Positions 34,085-44,010 are shown, numbered from the stretch's first letter. The stretch: 64,000 nucleotides of DNA from Streptomyces sp. NRRL B-1140 (GCF_001280065.1 NZ_LGEA01000162.1:62001-126000); one strand, 5' to 3'. Made by a program: numbers and translations. The notes: a model not told the origin generated them from the letters alone.

Positions 34085-35773
34085 ATGTCCCCACACAGAC
34101 GATCCCTGCGGCTCTGGTCGGGTGCCGTCACGGCTGCCCTGGCCCTCACCCTCACGACCGTCGGCCAGGCGAGCGCCGCCGACGTCGACAACGCCCGCAA
34201 CGCCGGCTTCGAGGCGGGCCTGAGCGACTGGACCTGCTCGGCGGGCAGCGGCACGACGGTCTCCTCCCCCGTCCGCACCGGTACGGCCGCGCTGCGGGCG
34301 ACCCCCTCGGGGCAGGACAACGCCCGGTGCTCCCAGACGGTCCGGGTGAAGCCGGGCTCGACGTACACACTCGGCGCCTGGGTCCGCGGCGGGTACGCCT
34401 ACCTCGGCGTGACGGGCACGGGCACGACGGACGTGTCCGCCTGGACGCCCGACTCCGCTTCCTGGAAGCAGCTGTCGACCACCTTCACCACGGGCTCCTC
34501 CACGACCTCGGTGACGGTGTACACGCACGGCTGGTACGGGCAGGCGGCCTACTACGCGGACGACGTGTCGGTGTTCGGTCCCGACGGCGGCGGGGGCACG
34601 GACCCGGGGCCCACGGTCCCCTCCGCTCCGGGCGGCCTGAACGTCTCGGGGACGACGTCCTCGTCCGTGTCACTGGCGTGGAACACGGTTGCGGGGGCGA
34701 CGGGTTATACCGTCTACCGCGACGGCACGAAGGTGACGGCCGTCTCCGGGACCTCGGCGACGGTGACCGGGCTCGCGGCCTCGACGTCGTACTCCTTCCA
34801 GGTCACGGCGACGAACGGGGCCGGTGAGTCGCCGAAGTCGGCGGCGGTGACGGGTACCACGAACAAACCGAACGGGCCGGGCCCCGCCCTGCCCGAGCAC
34901 GCGGTGACCGGCTACTGGCAGAACTTCGACAACGGGGCGACCGTCCAGCGCATCTCCGACGTCCCCGCCGCCTACGACATCATCGCGGTGGCCTTCGCCG
35001 ACGCGACGGGCACGCCCGGGGCGGTGTCCTTCACCCTGGACTCGGCGGGGCTGAAGGGCTACACCGTCGACCAGTTCAAGGCAGACGTGAAGGCGAAGCA
35101 GGCCGCGGGCAAGAAGGTCGTCATCTCGGTCGGCGGCGAACGCGGCACCGTGTCGGTCAACGACGCGGCCTCGGCGGCGAACTTCGCGGACAGCGTGTAC
35201 TCCGTCATGCGGACGTACGGCTTCGACGGCGTCGACATCGACCTGGAGAACGGCCTGAACGCGACGTACATGACGCAGGCGCTGCGTGCCCTGTCGGCGA
35301 AGGCGGGCCCCTCGCTCGTCCTGACGATGGCCCCGCAGACGATCGACATGCAGTCCACGTCCAACGGCTACTTCCGCACCGCGCTGAACGTGAAGGACAT
35401 CCTCACGGTCGTCAACATGCAGTACTACAACAGCGGTTCCATGCTCGGCTGCGACGGCAAGGTCTACAGCCAGGGCTCGGTCGACTTCCTGACGGCCCTG
35501 GCCTGCATCCAGCTGGAGAACGGCCTCGCCCCGTCCCAGGTGGGCCTGGGCCTGCCGGCCTCGACGCGCGGGGCGGGCAGCGGCTACGTCTCACCGGCCG
35601 TGGTGAACAACGCCCTGGACTGCCTGACCAGGGCCACCGGCTGCGGCACCTTCAAGCCGCCGCGGACGTACCCCGGCCTGCGCGGCGCGATGACCTGGTC
35701 GACCAACTGGGACGCCATGGCGGGCAACGCCTGGTCCAGCGTGGTGGGGCCGCACGTGCACGGGCTGCCGTAA
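34085..35773 (+). CDS. Secreted family 18 chitinase with CBM and fibronectin type III domains
   Basis: 562 residues. Signal peptide (1-32, cleavage in ASAAD), an N-terminal carbohydrate-binding beta-sandwich (about 33-160), a Gly-rich linker, a fibronectin III module (about 178-258) and a GH18 barrel (about 272-562). The catalytic signature FDGVDIDLE ends in Glu388; SVGGERG and MQYYNS are further GH18 landmarks. It hydrolyses chitin outside the cell. Position in the chromosome and direct repeats match the chitinase genes of S. coelicolor. It ends 6 bp from a convergent gene. Confidence 0.97.
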   Translation: MSPHRRSLRLWSGAVTAALALTLTTVGQASAADVDNARNAGFEAGLSDWTCSAGSGTTVSSPVRTGTAALRATPSGQDNARCSQTVRVKPGSTYTLGAWVRGGYAYLGVTGTGTTDVSAWTPDSASWKQLSTTFTTGSSTTSVTVYTHGWYGQAAYYADDVSVFGPDGGGGTDPGPTVPSAPGGLNVSGTTSSSVSLAWNTVAGATGYTVYRDGTKVTAVSGTSATVTGLAASTSYSFQVTATNGAGESPKSAAVTGTTNKPNGPGPALPEHAVTGYWQNFDNGATVQRISDVPAAYDIIAVAFADATGTPGAVSFTLDSAGLKGYTVDQFKADVKAKQAAGKKVVISVGGERGTVSVNDAASAANFADSVYSVMRTYGFDGVDIDLENGLNATYMTQALRALSAKAGPSLVLTMAPQTIDMQSTSNGYFRTALNVKDILTVVNMQYYNSGSMLGCDGKVYSQGSVDFLTALACIQLENGLAPSQVGLGLPASTRGAGSGYVSPAVVNNALDCLTRATGCGTFKPPRTYPGLRGAMTWSTNWDAMAGNAWSSVVGPHVHGLP

Positions 35774-35779
35774 CAGCCC

Positions 35780-36256
35780 CTAGCCCGCCGGACGGTAGTG
35801 GCCGAGCACCCAGGCCAGCTGCGGGAACCACTCCTGGAGCCGCGACCTGGGCTTGGCCTCCACCACGCACTCGAAGAACCGGCCGTCCAGGTGGATGACG
35901 GCGACCATCAGGGCCTTGCCGCTCGGGCTCGCCCGGTAGTGGACGCTGCGGATCTCGGGCCAGCGGAACTCGACCGAGAGACCGGACGACTCGAAGGCGA
36001 CGCCCGCAGCGTCGACGACGACCGCGTTGCGCTTGTCGACGGCCAGGAAGTCCGGCCCGCCCGCCGCCGGCTGCTGCGGCGGCGGTGGTGCCTGGACGTA
36101 CGGCGGCGGCTGGGGCGCGTGGGCATACGGCTGCTGCTGCGGCGGCGCCTGGCCGTACGGCTGCTGCTGCGGGGCCGTGTACGGGGGCGGCGCCGGCGCG
36201 TAGTGCGGTGGGGGCGGGCCGAAGCCGGGGCCGGGGGGCGGTGGCTGCTGGGTCAC
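35780..36256 (-). CDS. Proline-rich protein with a PH-like C-terminal domain
   Basis: 158 residues. Residues 1-65 are a Pro/Gln/Tyr-rich disordered region with QQPYGQAPPQQQPYA-type repeats. The C-terminal 90 residues form a small domain (NAVVVDAAGVAFESSG, VEFRWPEIRSVHYRASPSG, FFECVVEAKPRSRLQEWFPQL) that I liken to a PH fold. The same domain ends the unrelated-looking gene at 43459-44010. It lies 25 bp downstream of the Nramp-related gene and is probably co-transcribed. Function unknown. Confidence 0.75.
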   Translation of the reverse strand: MTQQPPPPGPGFGPPPPHYAPAPPPYTAPQQQPYGQAPPQQQPYAHAPQPPPYVQAPPPPQQPAAGGPDFLAVDKRNAVVVDAAGVAFESSGLSVEFRWPEIRSVHYRASPSGKALMVAVIHLDGRFFECVVEAKPRSRLQEWFPQLAWVLGHYRPAG

Positions 36257-36281
36257 CCGGCCATTCTCCCTGCCCCTTGCC

Positions 36282-37598
36282 CTAGAAGAACTCCCCCCAC
36301 GGCTGGTCCCAGATCTGCTTCACGCACAGGATCAGGAACAGCAGGCCGGCGACGGCGAGCATGGCGTTGCTGAGGGCTCCGTTGCGCCACTCCCGGGGCG
36401 TGCGGGAGGAGTTGAGGAGCCAGATCAGGGTGCCGGCCAGGAAGGGCAGGAAGGCCGCGCCGAGGACGCCGTAGATGATGATCAGGCGGAAGGGCTGGCC
36501 CTCGAAGAGCAGGATCATCGGCGGGAAGGTCAGCCAGAGCAGGTAGGCACGGAACGGCCAGGAGCGTTCGCGCGTCCCGGAGGCGACCTCCTCGCCCCCC
36601 GCCCGGCTCGTGTGCGAAAGGCGGGCCACGAAGTCGGCGAACATCAGGCTCACGCCGTGCCAGACACCGATCAGCGAGGTGAAGGACGTGGCGAAGAAAC
36701 CGATCAGGAAGAACTTCGCCGTGGCCGAACCGTACTCCTTCTCCAGGATGTCGCCCAGCTGGATCAGCCCCTTGTCGCCGCTGGCGATGGCGACGTTCGC
36801 GGAGTGGAGCAGCTCGGCGCCGACGAACAGCATGGCGATGACGAAGATGCCGGTGGTGGCGTAGGCGACGCGGTTGTCCAGCCGCATGACCTTCATCCAG
36901 CCGGTGTCGGTCCAGCCCTTGGCGTTCACCCAGTAGCCGTACGCCGCGAGGGTGATCGTGCCGCCCACACCGCCGATCAGGCCGAGCGTGTTGAGGACCG
37001 AGTCCTTCTCGTCCGGCAGCACCGGCACGAGTCCGGCGAGGGCGTCGGGGAGGTTCGGCGTGACCCGGATCGCCAGGTACACCGTCACCACGAACATGAC
37101 GCCCACCAGGACCGTCATGACCTTCTCGAACACCGCGTACTTGTTGAACCAGACGAAGACCAGGCCGATCAGACCGCAGGCGATGCCCCACCACTTGAGG
37201 TCCATCACGTCCGGGAACAGCGCCTGCAGCGGCAGCGCGCTCGAGGACATCGCCGCGGCGCCGTAGACGAAGCCCCAGACCACGACGTAGATCGCGAAGA
37301 ACCAGGTGGTCCAGCGGCCGAGGCTCGCCCAGCCGTCGAACAGGGTGCGGCCGGTGGACAGGTGCCAGCGGCCCGCCGCCTCGGCCAGCGAGATCTTCAC
37401 CAGGCAGCCGATGATCGCGGCCCACAGGAGGGTGTAGCCGAAGTTGCTGCCCGCGATCAGGGTGGCGACCAGGTCACCGGCGCCGACACCGGTCGCCGCG
37501 ACGACGATGCCCGGGCCGATGTACTTCCAGCTCGCCTTCCGGGGTTGTGGGGGGTGGGTGGCCTCGTTCTCAGTGGTGTTTCCCGTGGTGTCCGCCAT
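36282..37598 (-). CDS. Nramp-related divalent metal transporter, non-canonical
   Basis: 438 residues with about 11 transmembrane helices of the Nramp/LeuT-like fold. The TM1 motif that binds metal in classical Nramp (DPGN) is GVGAGD here (37-42), and the TM6 MPHN-type motif reads LLHSAN. So the protein belongs with Nramp-related proteins that may move Mg2+ or something else. The start is the ATG at 37598; an upstream in-frame ATG at 37634 is less likely. Whether it transports iron or manganese cannot be assumed. Confidence 0.85.
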   Translation of the reverse strand: MADTTGNTTENEATHPPQPRKASWKYIGPGIVVAATGVGAGDLVATLIAGSNFGYTLLWAAIIGCLVKISLAEAAGRWHLSTGRTLFDGWASLGRWTTWFFAIYVVVWGFVYGAAAMSSSALPLQALFPDVMDLKWWGIACGLIGLVFVWFNKYAVFEKVMTVLVGVMFVVTVYLAIRVTPNLPDALAGLVPVLPDEKDSVLNTLGLIGGVGGTITLAAYGYWVNAKGWTDTGWMKVMRLDNRVAYATTGIFVIAMLFVGAELLHSANVAIASGDKGLIQLGDILEKEYGSATAKFFLIGFFATSFTSLIGVWHGVSLMFADFVARLSHTSRAGGEEVASGTRERSWPFRAYLLWLTFPPMILLFEGQPFRLIIIYGVLGAAFLPFLAGTLIWLLNSSRTPREWRNGALSNAMLAVAGLLFLILCVKQIWDQPWGEFF

Positions 37599-37700
37599 GA
37601 TGGTCAAGAAATCCCAAAGCAGCCCGCGGGACAAGAGGGCCTGACCGGATCTTCACCCGATGCCCGTAGGACACCCGGCCCGGTCAGGCCCGGCGGAGCG

Positions 37701-38186
37701 CTACGGCCGTCGCCGACCACAGCCGTCCGCCCCGCACGTGCCGAGCTCGAACCACACGGTCTTGCCCGGCCCGTCCCGATGGCAGCCCCAGCGCTGGGCG
37801 AGCGCGTCCACCAGGAACATTCCACGGCCGCTCTCCCCGGTGCCCGCGTCCAGCACCCGCGGCAGACCGCGAGCGACGTCGGCGACCTCGCAGCGCAGGA
37901 GGCCGTGCGCGGCGAAGAGGGTGAGCCGGAAGGGGCTCCCGGCGTGCACCACGGCGTTGGTGGCCAGTTCGCCGACGAGCAGTTCGGCCACCTCCGCGAC
38001 GTCACCGCGCTCGGCGAGCCCCCAGACCTCCAACTGCCTGCGGACCTCCGCGCGTGCCTCACGGACGGCGGAGGGCAGGGGTGCGTACTCGGCCCTCAGA
38101 TGCCCCGCGCCCAGGGGTGGTTGCGGGAACGGGCCGTAGCGGGCGTCGGGGTCGGGGAGGTGGTGCCGCCCGGAGAGTTGCAGCAT
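37701..38186 (-). CDS. ATP-binding anti-sigma-type regulator (HATPase_c_2)
   Basis: 161 residues. The RsbW/SpoIIAB-like ATP-binding fold is present: VAEVAELLVGELATNAVVHAG (N-box), RCEVADVARGLP, and SGRGMFLVDALAQRWGC (G-box) near the end. Such proteins in Streptomyces bind or phosphorylate anti-anti-sigma factors. It is the last gene in a minus-strand signalling run with the MEDS and NB-ARC genes. The start ATG at 38186 has no strong ribosome binding site. Confidence 0.88.
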   Translation of the reverse strand: MLQLSGRHHLPDPDARYGPFPQPPLGAGHLRAEYAPLPSAVREARAEVRRQLEVWGLAERGDVAEVAELLVGELATNAVVHAGSPFRLTLFAAHGLLRCEVADVARGLPRVLDAGTGESGRGMFLVDALAQRWGCHRDGPGKTVWFELGTCGADGCGRRRP

Positions 38187-38267
38187 GGGTCCAGGGTGAT
38201 CCCCCCGGGCGGTCCCGCGCACGGGGAGGACTACCCGTTCCCCTACCTGCTTGTGCAGGTGAGGACG

Positions 38268-39167
38268 TCACGCGTACTGGAGACGGACCGTCGCTCCGCC
38301 GGCGTCGTCGCGGATGTCCACGTAGGCGCAGACCTGACGGGCGTACCACAGCCCCGGCCCCGGATCCGGGGCGGCGGCCGGCGGGACGAAGCCGGCGAGG
38401 GGGTCGTCGAGACGGTGGGCCGAGCGCAGTTCGCAGACGCAGCCGGGAGCCTCGCCCCACAGCAGGAGGTCTCCGCCGAGGGGCGCGAGGGCGGCCGCGC
38501 TCTCCGCCACGGCGGCGGCGAACAGCTCGGCGTCCGCATCGGGCAGCCCTCGTCCCACGGCCCAGCTCTGTACGGCCGCGCCGTGCGGCTCCGGCAGGCG
38601 CAGCGCACCGGTGGGAGGCAACGGCAGGGGTACGGCGTCGAGTTCGGCGGCGAGCCGCAGCGGGTCCTCGTACACCTCGGTGTCGGGGTGGGTGCGGCGG
38701 GCCGCGGCGACGACGGCGGGCCCGGCGGTGCGGGTGTCGTACGCGCACAGGGCGGTCGTGGACATGGACGCGAAGAGGAGGTTGGCCAGGGCCTCGTAGC
38801 GGATCCACTCGGTGGTCTCGCGGGCCGAACGGCCGGCTCGGCCGCTCCAGACCGGCTCCATGACGAGGTGGAGCCGCCCGCCGGGGCCGGCGTGCGCCGC
38901 CAGGTACGCGGCGGCCCGGGCGACGGCGTTCGCGGCCGAGCCGGTGTACCAGTCGGTGTGCGGGATGCAGGTGACGTCCTTCGCGCCGGAGCCGAGGGCG
39001 TCGCGCAGGAGGTCCAGGTGGTGCGGGGCGGCGATGGCCACCGGCGGTGGTTCGCCGGAGGCGTCGAGGCCCTCGCCGAGGAAGGGCAGGGCGGCGGCCA
39101 GGAAGCCTTCGTCGGAGTCGAAGACGGCCATGCGGTGGTCGAACGGGCTGAGTACTCCGGTGCTCAC
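38268..39167 (-). CDS. MEDS domain sensor with HATPase-like C-terminus
   Basis: 299 residues. The N-terminal MEDS domain (about 10-180: HRMAVFDSDEGFLAAALPFLGEGL, ALCAYD) is the DcmR-type sensory module. The C-terminal part ends in LWYARQVCAYVDIRDDAGGATVRLQYA and looks like a degenerate RsbW-type HATPase domain. It pairs with the small HATPase protein and is coupled to the NB-ARC regulator upstream by a 4-bp overlap (39164-39167). It may sense a small molecule or redox state and feed into sigma control. Confidence 0.85.
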   Translation of the reverse strand: MSTGVLSPFDHRMAVFDSDEGFLAAALPFLGEGLDASGEPPPVAIAAPHHLDLLRDALGSGAKDVTCIPHTDWYTGSAANAVARAAAYLAAHAGPGGRLHLVMEPVWSGRAGRSARETTEWIRYEALANLLFASMSTTALCAYDTRTAGPAVVAAARRTHPDTEVYEDPLRLAAELDAVPLPLPPTGALRLPEPHGAAVQSWAVGRGLPDADAELFAAAVAESAAALAPLGGDLLLWGEAPGCVCELRSAHRLDDPLAGFVPPAAAPDPGPGLWYARQVCAYVDIRDDAGGATVRLQYA

Positions 39168-41836
39168 GTGATCCCCTCGGGTGAGTGGGTGCGGTTGGGG
39201 GCGGGGCAGCGCTGGGCCGTCACCCAGGCGGCGATCTGGCTGCGCTTGCTGAAGCCGAGCTTGCCGAGGATGCGTTCCACATGGCCCTCGGCGGTGCGGC
39301 GGGCGATCACCAGGCGGTCGGCGATCTGCTGGTTCGCGAGCCCTTCGGCGACGAGTTGGGCGACCTCGGTCTCACGGCGGGTCAGTCGGACCGTGCCGTC
39401 GTCGTGCGGGGGCGCGCCGGCGGTGGCGGGTTCCGTGGGGTGCGAGCGGACCGGCTCCCGGGGCTCGTGGCCGGCCAGTTCCGCGGGACCGAGGGCCGCG
39501 CCCCGGCGGTGGGCCCGCTCGAACGCCTCGCGTCCCAGGGCCCGGGCAGCCCGCTCCTCGCTGTCCCGGCGTACGGAGTTGAGGGTGTGCGAACCCCAGC
39601 GGCCGGTGTCGATGTCGGCCCAGACGCGGTCGGCGCCGCCCAGCAGCACGGCGGCGTGCTCGTGGTCGCCGCGTGCGGCCGCGACCGACGCGAGCAGATC
39701 GAGGGTGAGGGCGATGCCGATGACGTCGTGGACGGCGAGTTTGAGCCGCAGGGCCTCACGGGCGTGCCGTTCGGCCCGGGGCCAGTCGCCGCGCACGGTG
39801 TGGGCGAGGGCGAGGATGCGCAGCACGTAGGACCGGACCCACTGTTCGCCGTGCCGCTCGCAGAGCGCGAGGGCCCGCTCGCACACCTCTGCGGCCCGCT
39901 CGGCCTCCCCCAGGTAGCCCAGCGCGCAGGCGAGTTCGACCTGGTCGAGGCCGGCGAGGCTGAGGTGCTGGCCGGGCACGGGGCCGCGGGCGACGGTGGT
40001 CTCGAAGTGCCGTAGCGCTCCGGGGAGGTCGTCCGAGAACAGCCGGATGACGCCGATGACGTACTCGGCGTGTGCGGCTTCGGCGTCGTCGCCGAGCGCG
40101 CGGGCGAGTGCGAGGGCGTCGGTGGCGTGGCGACGGCCTCGGGGGAAGTCCCGGCCGGCGGCGGCCAGCAGCCCCGCGACCCACAGGCCGCGGGCCCGTT
40201 CGCGGGTGGGTCCGGGGGCGGCGGCAAGGGCCCGGTCGAGCCAGTACAGGCCCTCGCGGGAGGCGCCGCAGGCGTGCCAGTGGAACCAGAGCGTGCCGGC
40301 GAGACGCAGCCCGGCGAGGGCCTCGCCGGGGGTGGAGAGGCTGAAGTCGAGGGCGGCGCGGAGGTTGTCCCGGTCGGCGCGCAGCCGGGCGGCCGTCTCC
40401 GGCTGCCCGGGCCCGAACCAGCCGCGCTCGCACTCCTCGGCCCGCCGTGCCATCCAGTCCCGCTGCCGCCGCCGGACGGTCTCCTCCTGCCCGGTGCTCC
40501 GCCGCAACTGCTCCAGCCCGTACTGCCGCAGGGTGTCGAGCAGCCGGTAGCGCACACCGCCGGGCCCGGGCTCCCGGCAGAGCACGGACTTGTCCACGAG
40601 CCCGGCGACGGCCTCCAGGACGTCGTCCGTGCGCAGGCCGGGCGGCGGGGCCGGCATCCCCGCGACCGCCGCCGCGGTCCGGGCGTGGGGGGCGGAGCCG
40701 TCCGGGTGCCGGTCGGGCAGGCCGGGCAGGGCGGGCGGTGCCGCACGCCGCAGCGCGACGAGCTGTCCCCGGCCCCGCGGAACCGGGAAGACGCCCCCGG
40801 CAGGGCGGGTGCTCTCCACGGGCCCGGCACCCTCCGGACCCGCGGCCCCACCCGAAAGCCCGGCACCCTCCCGGAGCCCGGCCCCGTCCACACACGCGTT
40901 CCGGGACGGGCGCCTGCTGCTCTCCGGGGCGGCGGCGTCCGCGCACACCGCCTCCGCCGTCTCCAGGTCGAAGCTGCCCGGCAGGACCGACAGCCGGGCC
41001 CACACCGTCTGCTCGGGGACGGTGCACAGGTCGTGGCTCCAGGCGACCGCGGCGCGCAGGGTCTGGTGGCGGGGCAGGGCCGCGGGGCTGCCGGTGGTGA
41101 GGAAGCGGTAGCGGTCGTCGAGGCGGTCCAGGAGCTGGTCGACGTCGAGGACCCGCATACGGACGGCGGCGAGTTCGATGGCCAGCGGCAGACCGTCCAG
41201 GCGGTGGCACAACCGGGCGACGGAGGCGCGGTTGGCGGGGGTGAGGCGGAAGCCGGGGACGACGGCGGCTGCCCGGTCGCTGAAGAGCCGGAGGGCGGGG
41301 TAGCCCTCGGCGGCGGACAGGTCGCCGTCCGGATCGGGCACCGGCAGCGGGCGTACCTCCAGCAGGTGCTCCTCGGTGAGGCCGAGCCGGTGCCTGCTGG
41401 TGGCGAGGATCCTCACGCCCTCGGAGCCGTGCAGCAGGGCCGCGGCGAGCCGGGCGCACGCGTTTGCCAGGTGCTCGCAGTTGTCGACGACGAGGAGCAG
41501 CCGCCGGTCCCGTACCTGTTCGACGAGGGCGTCCAGGGGCGGCTGGGCGGAACGGTCGTGGAGTCCAAGCGCGTCTGCGACGGCCAGTGGGACGAGGGCC
41601 GGGTCGTGCAGCCCGGACAGGTGCACGTAGCGCACGCCGTCCGGGAAGGCGCGCCGCACCCGGGCCGCGATGCGCGCCGCGAGCCGGGTCTTGCCGACGC
41701 CGCCCGGTCCGGTCAGCGTCACCAGCCGTGCGCGGGCCAGCAGTTCGCGGCCCTGGGTCAGTTCGCCACGCCGGTCGACGAAGCTGGTCGTCTCGGCCGG
41801 CAGGTGATGGTCCCGTCGTGGCGCTGATCCGCCCAT
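39164..41836 (-). CDS. LuxR-family regulator with NB-ARC ATPase and TPR-like domains
   Basis: 890 residues. N-terminal NB-ARC/AAA with Walker A LTGPGGVGKTRL and Walker B LLLVVDNCEHLANA, then ARC subdomains (RILATSRHRLGLTEE, RLDGLPLAIELAA). A central insert of about 100 residues rich in Gly, Ala, Arg and Pro (about 305-405) follows, then TPR-like helices (AGLDQVELACALGYLGEAERAAEVCERALAL region). The C-terminal LuxR HTH is LTRRETEVAQLVAEGLANQQIA. It is a signal-dependent activator of the AfsR/MalT type. The gene ends overlapping the MEDS gene. Confidence 0.92.
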   Translation of the reverse strand: MGGSAPRRDHHLPAETTSFVDRRGELTQGRELLARARLVTLTGPGGVGKTRLAARIAARVRRAFPDGVRYVHLSGLHDPALVPLAVADALGLHDRSAQPPLDALVEQVRDRRLLLVVDNCEHLANACARLAAALLHGSEGVRILATSRHRLGLTEEHLLEVRPLPVPDPDGDLSAAEGYPALRLFSDRAAAVVPGFRLTPANRASVARLCHRLDGLPLAIELAAVRMRVLDVDQLLDRLDDRYRFLTTGSPAALPRHQTLRAAVAWSHDLCTVPEQTVWARLSVLPGSFDLETAEAVCADAAAPESSRRPSRNACVDGAGLREGAGLSGGAAGPEGAGPVESTRPAGGVFPVPRGRGQLVALRRAAPPALPGLPDRHPDGSAPHARTAAAVAGMPAPPPGLRTDDVLEAVAGLVDKSVLCREPGPGGVRYRLLDTLRQYGLEQLRRSTGQEETVRRRQRDWMARRAEECERGWFGPGQPETAARLRADRDNLRAALDFSLSTPGEALAGLRLAGTLWFHWHACGASREGLYWLDRALAAAPGPTRERARGLWVAGLLAAAGRDFPRGRRHATDALALARALGDDAEAAHAEYVIGVIRLFSDDLPGALRHFETTVARGPVPGQHLSLAGLDQVELACALGYLGEAERAAEVCERALALCERHGEQWVRSYVLRILALAHTVRGDWPRAERHAREALRLKLAVHDVIGIALTLDLLASVAAARGDHEHAAVLLGGADRVWADIDTGRWGSHTLNSVRRDSEERAARALGREAFERAHRRGAALGPAELAGHEPREPVRSHPTEPATAGAPPHDDGTVRLTRRETEVAQLVAEGLANQQIADRLVIARRTAEGHVERILGKLGFSKRSQIAAWVTAQRCPAPNRTHSPEGIT

Positions 41837-42109
41837 GATCAGCCGATCCTCTGAGGGGTGGGGGTCCGGGGACCCGGACGCTCCGGCTCCCTGTGCGCGG
41901 CCTCACTCTCTCCGAGTCCCGTACATGGAGGCACGCCGGAGCCACCCCTGGGGGTGCACTTCCGCCGTGAAACCTCGACCGTGACGCCGCGCGCGTACAC
42001 TGCACGGCCACTTTCAGTCTTGACCTGCTCATGCCATTAGCAGAACGATGTGCGCCACCCGCACCACGTACGTCGCACGGAACAACCCCACCTCCCGCAA
42101 GGAGTTTTC

Positions 42110-43462
42110 ATGCGACTTCGCATACGAGGCTCCGGTGCCCGCACCGGCAGACGCACCGCGGCCCTCGCCGGCCTCCTCGCCCTCGTCCTCGCGGCGCCCC
42201 TGTCCGCGACGGCCGGCGACGCCACCGCCGACAGCGCCCGGGGGCCGGCCGCCTCGGCGGACGACGTCCGGCAGTACGAGATCCATCTGCACTCGACGGC
42301 CCAGGACCGCACGGCACTTCAGCGCACCGGCGTGACCGTCGACGAGGTCCACGGTCACGGTGTCGTGGTCTCCGGCCGCGCCGACCAGATCAGGAAGCTG
42401 CGCGCCCTGGGGTACGAGGTCACCCCGCTCGGCGCCGTGCCCGACCGGTCCGCCGGCGAGGACGACGTCCGGCTCCTCGACTTCCCGTCGGCCGACTCGA
42501 AGTACCACAACTACGCGGAGATGACGAACGAGATCAACTCGGTCGTCTCGGCCAACCCGTCCATCGCGAGCCAGCGCGTGATCGGCAAGTCCTACCAGGG
42601 CCGGAACATCGTCGCCATCAAGATCAGCGACAACGTGAGCACCGACGAGTCCGAGCCGGAGGTGCTGTTCACGCACCACCAGCACGCCCGCGAGCACCTG
42701 ACCGTCGAGATGGCGCTCTACCTGCTGCGCGAGCTGACCTCCGGCTACGGCTCCGACTCACGCGTCACCGGCATGGTGAACAACCGCGAGATCTGGATCG
42801 TCCCGGACATCAACCCGGACGGCGGCGAGTACGACATCGCCACCGGCTCGTACCGCTCCTGGCGCAAGAACCGGCAGCCCAACTCCGGTTCGTCGTACGT
42901 CGGTACGGACCTCAACCGCAACTGGGACTACCGCTGGGGCTGCTGCGGCGGCTCCTCCGGCTCCGCGTCCTCCGACACCTACCGGGGTTCGGCCGCGGAG
43001 TCGGCGCCCGAGGTGAAGGTCGTCTCCGACTTCGTGCGCAGCCGCGTCGTCGGCGGCAAGCAGCAGATCAAGGCGGGGGTCGACTTCCACACCTACAGCG
43101 AGCTGGTGCTGTGGCCGTTCGGCTACACGTACTCCGACACCACGACCGGGATGACCGCGGACGACAACGCGGCGTTCAAGGCGGTCGGCCGGAAGATGGC
43201 CGCGAGCAACGGCTACACGGCGGAGCAGTCCAGCGACCTGTACATCACCGACGGGTCGATCGACGACTACCTCTGGGGCACGCACAAGATCTTCGCGTAC
43301 ACCTTCGAGATGTACCCCCGCTCCGGTGGGGGTGGGTTCTACCCGCCCGACGAGGTGATCGAGCGGGAGACCTCCCGTAACCGCGACGCGGTACTGCAGT
43401 TGCTGGAGAACGCCGACTGTATGTACCGGTCGATCGGCAAGGAATCGCAGTACTGCGGTTAG
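42110..43462 (+). CDS. Secreted zinc carboxypeptidase, family M14
   Basis: 450 residues from the ATG at 42110, which has AAGGAG upstream. A signal peptide (about 1-45) and a propeptide-like stretch (about 55-125) precede the M14 domain. Zn ligands are His192 and Glu195 in HHQHARE and His327 in VDFHTYSEL, and the catalytic base is Glu400 in YTFEMYP. Near the end [24 protein letters not shown] matches Streptomyces metallocarboxypeptidases (carboxypeptidase T-like). It cleaves C-terminal residues from peptides outside the cell. It is convergent with and overlaps the gene at 43459 by a few bases. Confidence 0.95.
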   Translation: MRLRIRGSGARTGRRTAALAGLLALVLAAPLSATAGDATADSARGPAASADDVRQYEIHLHSTAQDRTALQRTGVTVDEVHGHGVVVSGRADQIRKLRALGYEVTPLGAVPDRSAGEDDVRLLDFPSADSKYHNYAEMTNEINSVVSANPSIASQRVIGKSYQGRNIVAIKISDNVSTDESEPEVLFTHHQHAREHLTVEMALYLLRELTSGYGSDSRVTGMVNNREIWIVPDINPDGGEYDIATGSYRSWRKNRQPNSGSSYVGTDLNRNWDYRWGCCGGSSGSASSDTYRGSAAESAPEVKVVSDFVRSRVVGGKQQIKAGVDFHTYSELVLWPFGYTYSDTTTGMTADDNAAFKAVGRKMAASNGYTAEQSSDLYITDGSIDDYLWGTHKIFAYTFEMYPRSGGGGFYPPDEVIERETSRNRDAVLQLLENADCMYRSIGKESQYCG

Positions 43463-44010
43463 GTGACCGGTTCCTCGCGACCCTCGGGTGCGCCGTCCTC
43501 GAAGTAGGCGTCGAGGACGGCGTCCAACTGCGCGTCCCACTCCATGAAACGGCTCCTGGCCGGCGCCTCGATCTCGATCGGGTACCAGCGCCGGTCAGGG
43601 GTGTGGACGGTGACGGTGTACCGCTTGCCGAAGCGGGCCGTCTCCGTCTCCACCGCGCCGATCTCGTCCCAGCGGAACTCGCACTCCTGGTCGTCCAGGG
43701 CCATGCGTACGCCTCTGTGGTCGGCGACCAGCCGGGCGCGGCGGTCGGACGCCTCGAAGACGGGACCGCCGGGCGCGGGTTCCTCCTCCGGTCCGGAGGG
43801 TTCGGCCTCCGCCGTGTCCTCCGGCTCGGGGCCGGCCTCCTCGACTTCCTCCGCCTCCTCGACCTCCTCGGCCGCTGCGACCTCAGGCTCCTTCTCCGGC
43901 CCGTCCTCCTCGGTCCGTGCGGACGCGGGTGACGTGAGCCCGGGGATGAAAGCCGGGTCGAATCCGGCGCCTTCCAGGGGCTGGCTGCTCGAACCTATGC
44001 GCTGCTCCAC
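43459..44010 (-). CDS. Acidic protein with a PH-like C-terminal domain
   Basis: 183 residues. Residues 1-95 are extremely acidic ([20 protein letters not shown] and similar), with no folded domain. The C-terminal 90 residues carry the same motif as the protein at 35780 ([50 protein letters not shown]). A shared domain with totally different N-terminal tails suggests a modular adaptor domain. No family name known to me. Convergent with the M14 peptidase, overlapping stops. Confidence 0.78.
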   Translation of the reverse strand: MEQRIGSSSQPLEGAGFDPAFIPGLTSPASARTEEDGPEKEPEVAAAEEVEEAEEVEEAGPEPEDTAEAEPSGPEEEPAPGGPVFEASDRRARLVADHRGVRMALDDQECEFRWDEIGAVETETARFGKRYTVTVHTPDRRWYPIEIEAPARSRFMEWDAQLDAVLDAYFEDGAPEGREEPVT

